Shown here: in pieces, positions 8,460 through 14,384 of the stretch
How positions within the stretch are numbered: position 1 is the stretch's first letter
How the letters are laid out: each line of letters begins with the position of its first letter
Assembly: GCA_003648395.1 (NCBI GenBank)
Contig: QMPB01000020.1
Span: 1-18,044 of the forward strand
From: Bacteroidota bacterium
GTDB taxonomy: Bacteria; Bacteroidota; Bacteroidia; Bacteroidales; UBA1556
DNA: 18,044 nt
Reading direction: 5' to 3'
Translations under genes and position numbers: made by a program
The notes under the pieces: model-generated
Told to the model about the DNA's origin: nothing
Seen by the model: the letters and a program-made list of their open reading frames with translations, nothing else
Database searches by the model: none

Positions 8460-9375
8460 AAAACTTTTCTACTTCCGTTTTGTCCTTTTCTAGCTGAATC
8501 TTTAATTCATTAATACTTGGAAATTTAATTTCATCGCGTATTTTCTTTAGTACTCTCACCGAAATTCTAGAACCATAAATCATTCTATCAAAATTAAGAA
8601 TATGGATTTCGATGGATTTTTCACCAATATTTATGGTTGGTTTATACCCAATATTCAGCATTCCTTGGTATTCTTCATCCTCAAAATAAACTTCTACCAC
8701 ATAAACCCCATCAGCAGGAACAAGTTTAAGTTTATAGTCAAGCATTAAGTTGGCTGTAGGAAAACCTATGGTTCTGCCAATTTTATTACCATGAATAACA
8801 GTTCCGCAGAAGGCGTATTTATAACCCAAAAGTACATTTGCAAGTTCAAAATTACCTTCAGAAATAGCTTGCCTTACTTTTGTAGAGCTAACAGCAAGAT
8901 TCTTTATATCCATTTCTGGCACTCTTTCCACATCAATATTAAAGCTCTTTAGCAATTCATCGATATTTACTGCTTCACCATCCATTCTCCCAAATTGATG
9001 ATCGTAGCCAATTACCATTGCTTCAACATGAAGCTTATTGACAAGATAATGTTTTATAAAATCTCTAGCGCTAGTTTTTGAAAATTCAAAAGTAAAAGGA
9101 AGCACTAATAAATAATCAATACCAACTTCTTTGAGTATTTCTATCTTTTCAATTGGGTTGTTTATTAGCCTAAGATTAATAGCGCCTTTGTTTAGCACTA
9201 TGCGTGGGTGTGGGTCAAAGGTAATAAGTAAAGACTTCGCATTCCGTTCTTTTGCTCGCTTTATTAAGTGTGAAAGTACCTCTCTATGTCCTTGATGTAC
9301 ACCATCAAATGTGCCAATAGTTGCTACTATAACTTCTGAAATATCTACTTCTTCTATGGATTGAAATACTTTCAC
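8431..9375 (-). CDS. ribF: Bifunctional riboflavin kinase / FAD synthetase
   Basis: A 314-residue cytosolic enzyme that phosphorylates riboflavin to FMN and adenylates FMN to FAD; the length is normal for the family. The N-terminal nucleotidyltransferase domain (1-185) has GTFDGVHQGH at 21-30, FDPHPR at 53-58, VIGYDHQFGR at 121-130 and SSTKVR at 163-168. The C-terminal flavokinase domain (186-305) has GNKIGRTIGFPTANL at 196-210, DGVYVVEV from 222, NIGYKPTIN at 241-249 and the probable catalytic Glu256 (EIHILNFD). The start is GTG at 9375, with a -7 box 24 bp upstream. It is convergent with the histidine kinase gene; the coding ends overlap by 29 bp, leaving no room for a terminator between them. 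Confidence 0.96.
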   Translation of the reverse strand: MKVFQSIEEVDISEVIVATIGTFDGVHQGHREVLSHLIKRAKERNAKSLLITFDPHPRIVLNKGAINLRLINNPIEKIEILKEVGIDYLLVLPFTFEFSKTSARDFIKHYLVNKLHVEAMVIGYDHQFGRMDGEAVNIDELLKSFNIDVERVPEMDIKNLAVSSTKVRQAISEGNFELANVLLGYKYAFCGTVIHGNKIGRTIGFPTANLMLDYKLKLVPADGVYVVEVYFEDEEYQGMLNIGYKPTINIGEKSIEIHILNFDRMIYGSRISVRVLKKIRDEIKFPSINELKIQLEKDKTEVEKFFSSYSKANQ

Positions 9376-9398
9376 TTGCTTTGAATTGAATTAGGGCG

Positions 9399-9406
9399 CA
9401 AAAATA
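9399..9406 (-). promoter_or_regulatory. Putative -7 promoter box of ribF (TATTTTTG on the minus strand)
   Basis: Read on the minus strand, TATTTTTG matches TAnnTTTG exactly and lies 24 bp before the GTG start of ribF. A TTTG word (plus-strand 9430-9433) is 23 bp further upstream, slightly beyond the usual -33 spacing. The leader would be short. Confidence 0.55.
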
Positions 9407-9483
9407 GGAATTTTAATAATAACCTTATACAAAGAATAATAAATCGTTAAAACAATAAAATCTGTGTTATCTATCTAATAGTT

Positions 9484-9499
9484 CCCCGATGTATCGAGG
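9484..9499. repeat. Short imperfect palindrome
   Basis: CCCCGATGTATCGAGG folds on itself: CC-C-CGAT pairs with ATCG-A-GG around a two-base loop, with one C/A mismatch. It resembles the CCCCGAT/ATCGGGG palindromes often seen between genes in Bacteroidota and is probably a fossil of such an element. Confidence 0.45.
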
Positions 9500-9501
9500 C
9501 A

Positions 9502-9585
9502 GGCTGGTTATGATTTCATAAATTATTGATATGTAAGCAATTACAAGTAGTACTTGAATTTATATAAATTATTGTAAACCAGACC
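9502..9585. repeat. 84-bp segment with imperfect terminal inverted repeats
   Basis: GGCTGGTT (9502-9509) is the inverse of AACCAGACC (9577-9585) apart from one extra base. The AT-rich interior also pairs loosely: TTTCATAAATT near 9514-9524 against AATTTATATAAATT near 9558-9570. There is no coding capacity and no clear target-site duplication. It could be a decayed miniature element or just a long hairpin. Confidence 0.35.
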
Positions 9586-9625
9586 GTTGCGACTTTACGG
9601 CTTTGCGAGAAACAAAAAGTCAACG
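9585..9625. repeat. Bulged hairpin in the intergenic spacer
   Basis: CGTT (9585-9588) plus GACTTT (9591-9596) pair with AAAGTC (9616-9621) plus AACG (9622-9625): ten pairs with a 2-nt bulge and a 19-nt loop containing CTTTGCGAG. No T-tract follows on either side, so it is not a classical terminator. It adjoins the preceding inverted-repeat segment. Confidence 0.4.
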
Positions 9626-9684
9626 GAGTATTGCTATCTCTACCGATAGGTAAATCAGTGTTCCCAAATCAAAAAATATTTCCC

Positions 9685-9692
9685 TAACTTTG
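9685..9692 (+). promoter_or_regulatory. Putative -7 promoter box (TAACTTTG)
   Basis: TAACTTTG matches TAnnTTTG exactly and lies 24 bp before the ATG at 9717, the same box-to-start distance as ribF on the other side of this spacer. No clear -33 TTTG is present. Confidence 0.6.
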
Positions 9693-9716
9693 CCTCGTAA
9701 TTAAATCACAAAACCT

Positions 9717-10448
9717 ATGGATGAAAAGAACCTAACAAAGAAAGAAAAGATAGCACTTAGTTTCGATTTTCTACAGCGAACAATGGTACATTATGCAATG
9801 TGGTATTCGCAAGTAAAAGATGAATTTGGATTGGAACGTGCATCGGAAATAATGGAAGAAGCATGGCAGAAGTCATATAGCATTCAAATGAAAAGACTTT
9901 CAAAGGTTCTTGACTTTGAACTTGAAGATGGAATTCCAAAAGTACTACTTGATATGCCAGAAGAGAAAGTTGATAAACTTCGTGAGGCTGTTGCTGTAAA
10001 TTGGCTTGCCAATGATGGAGTTTGGTTTCAATCTGTAGAGTTCTCGGAAGGAATGTTTCCTGCAAAGAAGTGTAATGACGCTGCTTGGGGCAACTTCTCG
10101 CCTTACGAAGCCTTGAGAATAAAAAGACTGCTTAAATTAGAGAAGAATCCTGGTATTGATGGTCTTAAAAGAGCAATGGAATTAAGACTGTATGGAACAG
10201 TAAATATTCAGTCTTTTGCCAACGAAACAGAAACTAGCATCGACTTTTATATGAATAATTGTAGAGTTCAATCTGCTCGCAAAAGAAAAGGACTTGATGA
10301 TTACCCATGCAAATCAGGTGGAATTATAGAATATACAACCTTTGCTGAAACCATTGATTCTCGCATTAAAACAAAAGTAATTTCCTGTCCTCCAGACAAA
10401 CACCCTGATGAATGGTATTGTGGCTGGCATTTCTATATGGAGGAATAA
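9717..10448 (+). CDS. DUF6125-type cytosolic protein (ATC-hydrolase-like superfamily)
   Basis: A 243-residue soluble protein with no signal peptide or membrane helix. The N-terminal half is helical. The C-terminal half carries the conserved-looking block: KCNDAAWGNFSPYEALRIKR (118-137), LYGTVNIQSF (158-167), MNNCRVQSARKRKGLDDYPC (179-198), and CPPDKHPDEWYCGWHF (224-239). The cysteines at 119, 182, 198, 224 and 235 with nearby His229 suggest a metal or thiol site. I recognise this pattern as the DUF6125 family, related to L-2-amino-thiazoline-4-carboxylate hydrolase-like proteins; the reaction is not known to me. The stop shares a base with the start of the next gene (TAATG), so the two are coupled. 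Confidence 0.75.
   Translation: MDEKNLTKKEKIALSFDFLQRTMVHYAMWYSQVKDEFGLERASEIMEEAWQKSYSIQMKRLSKVLDFELEDGIPKVLLDMPEEKVDKLREAVAVNWLANDGVWFQSVEFSEGMFPAKKCNDAAWGNFSPYEALRIKRLLKLEKNPGIDGLKRAMELRLYGTVNIQSFANETETSIDFYMNNCRVQSARKRKGLDDYPCKSGGIIEYTTFAETIDSRIKTKVISCPPDKHPDEWYCGWHFYMEE
10439..10443 (+). promoter_or_regulatory. Shine-Dalgarno-like GGAGG setting the start of the membrane gene
   Basis: GGAGG lies 4 nt before the ATG at 10448 and supports that start over the upstream in-frame ATG at 10412. Such purine boxes are rare in this window. It also encodes Met-Glu-Glu of the upstream protein, so it could be fortuitous. Confidence 0.4.
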
Positions 10449-10864
10449 TGATAAGATTTACAGATGTTTTAATAGAAATTGGGTTATTACTATCCTTTTT
10501 TATTGGTAGTATCTTTGTATTAGAATTTACAGAATATCCATTCATAATATTAGGTTTATTTTTGCTATTTTTTTTAATTCACATTAATATTAAGCGAAAA
10601 AAAAGGATAAGAAGATATGTAGAAAAAGAATTTGAAAAATTAGGATACAAGATAATATCAGAGAGGCCTCTTAAATCTAGTGAATCTAAGGTTGAAGTAT
10701 CAGCAAGTATGACAGTTAGTGAAATTCCCATTAGTAGGCTTTATTATGCTAGGCAATTTGCAAGAGTATTTAAAGTAATAGAAGTAGCAAGTAATAAGAT
10801 ATTTGAATTAAATACAATTTCAAGAAAAAAAATGGAATGGAGAAATAGAGATTTTCATTATTGA
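10448..10864 (+). CDS. Small two-helix membrane protein of unknown function
   Basis: A 138-residue protein. Hydrophobic helices lie at about 7-27 (VLIEIGLLLSFFIGSIFVL) and 31-47 (PFIILGLFLLFFLIHIN). A strongly basic stop-transfer segment follows (KRKKRIRRYVEK, 50-60), then a soluble domain of about 80 residues facing the cytoplasm by the positive-inside rule. The domain has an apparent alpha/beta pattern (KLGYKIISERPL; ARQFARVFKVIEV). I do not recognise the family. The start is ATG 10448, one base overlapping the stop of the DUF6125-type gene and preceded by GGAGG; a start at 10412 would overlap the upstream gene by 37 bp. Coupling suggests a shared role with the upstream protein, but nothing shows which. 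It is AT-rich even for this genome. Confidence 0.7.
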   Translation: MIRFTDVLIEIGLLLSFFIGSIFVLEFTEYPFIILGLFLLFFLIHINIKRKKRIRRYVEKEFEKLGYKIISERPLKSSESKVEVSASMTVSEIPISRLYYARQFARVFKVIEVASNKIFELNTISRKKMEWRNRDFHY

Positions 10865-10939
10865 TAAAGTTGAATGACGAACAACAAACATGTTAATCTA
10901 AGTAACATTTAACATTCAAACACTTTCCCCTCAACTCAG

Positions 10940-10966
10940 ATAACCAAATCAACAAATAACCAAATC
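10940..10966 (+). repeat. Direct repeat in a G-poor leader upstream of the kinase pair
   Basis: ATAACCAAATC occurs at 10940-10950 and 10956-10966, a 16-bp period. The surrounding stretch, about 10915-10985, is rich in A and C with very little G and encodes nothing. It is reminiscent of the C-rich array at 12189 but not homologous in unit. Confidence 0.4.
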
Positions 10967-11106
10967 CCCATTTAACCCTCCTTAAAACGTAACTATTTTC
11001 TAAAAATCAAGTATTATAACTTTAATCTACATATTAGAAAATTGAATTTGCATTTTTCTATATTAGCAAACTGAAATGAAAACTATATACTAAATCTAAT
11101 AACGCT

Positions 11107-12183
11107 ATGAATCAGGATCTTATACTTGTAATTAATCCAATGGCTGTCTATACTAGAGTAGCTATTTACCAAAATTATAATATATTGTTTTTAAAGGATA
11201 TTATGTATCCTGATCAAGACCTTGGAAGATTTTCCCATTATTTAGAGCAAGTAAATTACCGTAGAGATAAAATACTTAGCGAATTAGATGCAAATGGAAT
11301 TTGTCTTGAGTGCATAAAAGCTATAGTAAGTAGGGGAGGCTTAATTAAGCCTGTGAAGTCTGGTATTTATGAAATTAATGATGCAATAGTTCACGATTTG
11401 AAAAGTTCTGAATATGGACAAGATTATGTTGATTTAGGAGGAATAGTAGCTAAAGAAATTTCTGATTTATATCCAGAAATGCGTGCTTTTATACTTGACC
11501 CAGTAGTGGTTGATGAGTTCTCAGACTTAGCTAGATTCTCCGGTCATCCTGACTTTGATAGAAAATCAGTTTTCCATACTCTTAATCAAAAAGCAATGGC
11601 AAAAAGGCATGCTAAAGCTTTGATGCGTAAATATTCTGAGATGAAACTTATTGTTGTTCATCTTGGTAGTGGTATTTCAGTAAGTGCTCATTGCAACGGT
11701 TGTGTTATTGATTCTAATCAAGTATTAGATGGCGATGGCCCATTCTCTCCAGAACGCACTGGTAGCTTGCCTTTAGGTGATATGATTCGCTATTGTTTTA
11801 GATCGGGAAAGTCTGAAGAAGAAATTTTAGATATGATTCAGCACAAAGGTGGCCTTTTTGCATATTTAGGAACTTATAGCGCTCTTGAAGTAGATTCAAG
11901 AGTTGCGCAAGGTGATAAGGAAGCAGAGAAAGTATTTGAAGCTATGGCTTATCAAGTGAGTAAAGAGATTGGTGCTATGTATGCTGTTCTTAACTCAGAA
12001 ATAGACGGGATAATTATAACTGGGGGCATAGCAAATAGCCATTGGTTCGTTAATAAAATTACAGAAAGAGTAGATAATATGGGACCTGTTCATGTTTACC
12101 CTGGAGTAATAGAGCTTGATTCTATGGCTCAAGTTACACTTGCTGCTCTTCGTGGTGATGAAGTAATTTTAGAATATAAATAA
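11107..12183 (+). CDS. Divergent butyrate-kinase homologue with degraded N-terminal nucleotide/phosphate motif
   Basis: A 358-residue ASKHA-fold protein of the acetate/butyrate kinase family, full length and without frame damage. Conserved blocks are present: SRGGLIKPVKSG (75-86), DPVVVDEF (131-138), FHTLNQKAMA (156-165), GPFSPERTGSLP (211-222), FEAMAYQVSKEIGAM (277-291) and ITGGIA (304-309). The N-terminal signature, NPGSTSTK in active family members and in the neighbour, here reads NPMAVYTR (10-17), losing the Gly, both Ser and the Lys. Other changes are HLGSG for HMGGG (185-189), GCVID for GRVID (198-202), GTYSALEV for GTNDAREV-like (255-262), and YPGVIELDS for YPGEDEMEA-like (331-339). 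Intact length with targeted loss suggests a pseudokinase or altered specificity. It is probably co-transcribed with the canonical copy downstream. Confidence 0.85.
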   Translation: MNQDLILVINPMAVYTRVAIYQNYNILFLKDIMYPDQDLGRFSHYLEQVNYRRDKILSELDANGICLECIKAIVSRGGLIKPVKSGIYEINDAIVHDLKSSEYGQDYVDLGGIVAKEISDLYPEMRAFILDPVVVDEFSDLARFSGHPDFDRKSVFHTLNQKAMAKRHAKALMRKYSEMKLIVVHLGSGISVSAHCNGCVIDSNQVLDGDGPFSPERTGSLPLGDMIRYCFRSGKSEEEILDMIQHKGGLFAYLGTYSALEVDSRVAQGDKEAEKVFEAMAYQVSKEIGAMYAVLNSEIDGIIITGGIANSHWFVNKITERVDNMGPVHVYPGVIELDSMAQVTLAALRGDEVILEYK

Positions 12184-12188
12184 CTCAG

Positions 12189-12290
12189 CCTCAACCTCAA
12201 CCTCAACCTCAACCTCAACCTCAACCTAAACCTCAACCTCAACCTAAACCTCAACCTCAACCTAAACCTAAATCTCAACCTAAACCTCAG
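12189..12290 (+). repeat. Hexanucleotide tandem repeat, 17 units of CCTCAA/CCTAAA
   Basis: Seventeen uninterrupted 6-bp units fill the gap between the two kinase homologues: six perfect CCTCAA units, then a mix of CCTCAA and CCTAAA that includes an 18-bp super-unit (CCTAAA-CCTCAA-CCTCAA) twice, one TCTCAA, and a final CCTCAG. Most changes fall at the same base of the unit (C to A). The plus strand is pyrimidine- and A-rich with G only at the two flanking CAG triplets. In the downstream gene's frame it reads as Gln-Pro and Lys-Pro; in the upstream gene's frame Leu-Asn, after the stop. The minus-strand reading (Arg-Leu/Arg-Phe) is a by-product. It is not a CRISPR: there are no spacers. Confidence 0.97.
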
Positions 12291-12296
12291 ACCAAA

Positions 12297-13379
12297 TTGC
12301 AAGCTTGTACAAATCATATATTAGTTATTAATCCAGGTTCTACTTCTACTAAAGTAGCGGTATATCAGGGTAGTAGATCAATGTTTCAGCAGAATATTAT
12401 TCATACTGAGAAAGATTTAGAAGGTTTTGAGAAAGTCAGTGATCAATTTGAGTTTCGTAAATCAGCAATAATAGATGTTCTTTTAAAGAATGATGTTGAT
12501 TTAAGCTGTATTGAAGCTGTTATGGGGCGTGGAGGACTTATTAAACCTGTCCCTTCTGGTGTAATTGAAGTTGATGAAAAGCTTAAACACGACCTGAGAA
12601 ATAGTCCAATAGGAGAACATGCAAGTAATCTTGGTGGACTCATTGCCGATGATATAGCAAAGAGCCTTTCTTATTGTCGCGCGTTTATTGCAAATCCTGT
12701 TGTTGTTGATGAATTTGATGATATTGCTCGTGTAGCAGGTCATACTCTATTTGAAAGAAAATCAATATATCATGCTCTTAATCAAAAGGCTATTGCTCAT
12801 AACTATGCTAGCTCTCATAGAGATGCTTATAACGATATTAATCTTATAGTTGCTCATATGGGAGGTGGAATTACTGTTGGTGCTCATAAAAAAGGTAGAG
12901 TTATAGATGTTAATCAGGGCTTAGACGGAGAGGGCCCATTTTCTCCTGAGCGTAGTGGTACTTTGCCTATTGGACAAGTAATTAAAGTTTGTTTTAGTGG
13001 AAAATATACTGAAACAGAGGTTAAGAAAATGGTGACAGGAAAAGGTGGAGTGATGGCATATTTTAATACAAATGATGTCCGTCAACTAAAAACCATGGCA
13101 GAAAGTGGGGACACTAAAGCAAAGTTAATCTTTGAAGCAATGGCCTATCAGGTTGCTAAGGATATTGGTGCTATGTTTACCGTTCTTGAAGGTGAAGTTG
13201 ATGCTATTCTGTTAACTGGTGGAATTGCATATTGCCAAAAATTTACTGATATGATTGGTGACAGAGTTAAAAAACTAGCTCCAGTAAAAGTATATCCTGG
13301 TGAAGATGAAATGAAAGCTCTTGCCAAAATTGGTGCTCGTGTACTAATGGGGGAACTCGAACCTATAAAATATCAATAA
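12297..13379 (+). CDS. buk: Butyrate kinase (or branched-chain carboxylate kinase)
   Basis: A 360-residue cytosolic kinase that interconverts butyryl phosphate plus ADP with butyrate plus ATP. All family motifs are intact: NPGSTSTK (12-19), GRGGLIKPV (77-85), NPVVVDEFDD (133-142), HALNQKA (159-165), HMGGGITVGAH (187-197), GRVIDVNQGLDGEGPFSPERSG (starting at 200), TNDVRQL (258-264), FEAMAYQVAKDIGAM (279-293), LTGGIAY (306-312) and YPGEDEM (333-339). The start is TTG at 12297: there is no ATG, GTG or other TTG in frame between the stop at 12177-12179 and this codon, and it places the first strand as in the paralogue. The frame is also open through the whole preceding hexamer repeat. Related kinases act on isobutyrate or isovalerate, so the substrate is uncertain. 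No phosphotransbutyrylase gene is in the window. Confidence 0.93.
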   Translation: MQACTNHILVINPGSTSTKVAVYQGSRSMFQQNIIHTEKDLEGFEKVSDQFEFRKSAIIDVLLKNDVDLSCIEAVMGRGGLIKPVPSGVIEVDEKLKHDLRNSPIGEHASNLGGLIADDIAKSLSYCRAFIANPVVVDEFDDIARVAGHTLFERKSIYHALNQKAIAHNYASSHRDAYNDINLIVAHMGGGITVGAHKKGRVIDVNQGLDGEGPFSPERSGTLPIGQVIKVCFSGKYTETEVKKMVTGKGGVMAYFNTNDVRQLKTMAESGDTKAKLIFEAMAYQVAKDIGAMFTVLEGEVDAILLTGGIAYCQKFTDMIGDRVKKLAPVKVYPGEDEMKALAKIGARVLMGELEPIKYQ

Positions 13380-13409
13380 CTCACAACTTACAACACACAA
13401 CTCAAAAAT

Positions 13410-14168
13410 ATGAACAAAACAATACTAATTACCGGAGCAACTTCAGGAATTGGAAAAGCTTGTGCTTATCAATTTGGAGCTAATGAGAATAGACTAATAA
13501 TTGCAGGAAGAAGAAATGAAAGACTTCTTGAATTAAAGAAAGATTTGGAAGAGAAATTTAGCACAGAAGTTCTAATATTAAGCTTTGATATAAGAGATAA
13601 TGTTCAAGTGAAAGAGGCCGTTGCAAGTATTCCCAAAGAATGGAAAGACATTGATATTCTTATCAATAATGCAGGATTAGCAGTTGGATTAAGCAAAATT
13701 CAAGATGGAGAAGTTGACGATTGGGAAAGAATGATTGACACAAATGTTAAAGGACTTCTATATATTACTCGTGCTATCTCTCCAAATATGGTAGCTCGAA
13801 AATCAGGACATATTATTAATATTGGATCCATTGCGGGTAAAGAAACTTATCCCTTTGGTAATGTATATTGTGCAACAAAACACGCTGTTGACTCTCTTAC
13901 TAAAGCTATGAGAATAGACATGGTAGAATATGGAATTAAAGTTACTCAAATTGCTCCTGGAGCTGTTGAAACAGAGTTCTCCAATGTTAGATTTAAAGGC
14001 GATGACGCCAAAGCAGATAGTATTTATGTAGGCTACGAACCTCTTCATCCTGAAGATATTGCTGATGCTGCATATTATTGTTCTAACTTGCCTGCACATG
14101 TTAATATTAATGATATGCTTATTATGCCTATAGCTCAAGCTAGTTCTGCGGTTTGGAATAAGGAGTAA
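13410..14168 (+). CDS. SDR-family NADP-dependent oxidoreductase (YdfG-like)
   Basis: A 252-residue classical short-chain dehydrogenase. The dinucleotide-binding motif TGATSGIG is at 8-15; Arg34 and Arg35 after strand 2 (AGRRNER) favour NADP(H). The NNAG motif is at 86-89 and the catalytic tetrad is Asn112, Ser140, Tyr153 and Lys157 (GSIAGKETYPFGNVYCATK). The post-catalytic APGAVETEF (182-190) and the overall sequence fit the YdfG group, which oxidises 3-hydroxy acids such as L-allo-threonine, serine and 3-hydroxyisobutyrate. It begins 30 bp after buk on the same strand in a G-free spacer, so it is probably in that operon. A link with branched-chain or hydroxy-acid breakdown is plausible but unproven. 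Confidence 0.92.
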   Translation: MNKTILITGATSGIGKACAYQFGANENRLIIAGRRNERLLELKKDLEEKFSTEVLILSFDIRDNVQVKEAVASIPKEWKDIDILINNAGLAVGLSKIQDGEVDDWERMIDTNVKGLLYITRAISPNMVARKSGHIINIGSIAGKETYPFGNVYCATKHAVDSLTKAMRIDMVEYGIKVTQIAPGAVETEFSNVRFKGDDAKADSIYVGYEPLHPEDIADAAYYCSNLPAHVNINDMLIMPIAQASSAVWNKE

Positions 14169-14245
14169 GGTTTATAAAAAATCAATAATTAAGTATTTGA
14201 GGTTAAGTAGAATATTGAGGATTATTACATATCCAATTTATTGTA

Positions 14246-14253
14246 TATATTTG
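14246..14253 (+). promoter_or_regulatory. Upstream putative -7 box (TATATTTG) of the acyl-CoA synthetase
   Basis: An exact TAnnTTTG match 131 bp before the ATG at 14385. With the second box at 14328 it suggests two start sites and a long or short leader. No good -33 partner is seen. Confidence 0.45.
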
Positions 14254-14327
14254 CAATCGACCAAGGGTGGTAAAAGCAACAAAAAATAGCTTTTGTTTGC
14301 TTAAATAGTGTCTATAAGAAAACTACT

Positions 14328-14335
14328 TATTTTTG
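14328..14335 (+). promoter_or_regulatory. Downstream putative -7 box (TATTTTTG) of the acyl-CoA synthetase
   Basis: An exact TAnnTTTG match 49 bp before the ATG at 14385. TTTG words at 14292-14299 lie about 28 bp upstream, too far for the usual -33 spacing. Its position makes a start at the TTG of 14343 unlikely, since that codon would sit at or beside the transcription start. Confidence 0.5.
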
Positions 14336-14384
14336 TATTTTCTTGCAAAGACTAAATAATTACACTTACATTAAAACTAAACTT

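Larger units (their letters stand above)
9376..9716. other. Gene-free 341-bp spacer between divergent genes, with inverted-repeat debris
   Basis: No frame reads as a protein. The ends hold the promoters of ribF (minus strand) and of the DUF6125-type gene (plus strand). The middle contains an imperfect palindrome (9484-9499), a segment with inverted ends (9502-9585) and a bulged hairpin with a large loop (9585-9625), each listed separately. An 11-bp direct repeat, ATAAATTATTG, occurs at 9518-9528 and 9564-9574. The words TTGCGACTTTACGG and CTTTGCGAGAAACAAA look like worn copies of intergenic repeats common in Bacteroidota genomes; that resemblance is from memory and has not been searched. Confidence 0.6.

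Noticed and set aside
10412..10447. Earlier ATG start for the small membrane protein
   Set aside because: It would overlap the DUF6125-type gene by 37 bp; ATG 10448 has a GGAGG just upstream and a coupled TAATG junction.
10865..11106. Small gene or riboswitch in the spacer before the kinase pair
   Set aside because: No coding frame of note and no recognisable conserved RNA fold; the only structure is the short direct repeat, and the TATATTAG and TAACTTTA words each miss the -7 consensus.
12189..12290. CRISPR array or telomere-like repeat
   Set aside because: The units are 6 bp with no unique spacers and no cas genes; similarity to CCCTAA-type telomere repeats is only superficial in an internal chromosomal position.
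12129..12317. Minus-strand frame with an Arg-Leu/Arg-Phe repeat
   Set aside because: It is simply the complement of the CCTCAA array plus the 3' end of the first kinase gene; it has no domain and no promoter.
14343..14384. TTG start adding 14 residues to the acyl-CoA synthetase
   Set aside because: It lies 8 bp after a -7 promoter box, so it would be at the transcript's 5' end, and the added residues are not family-like.
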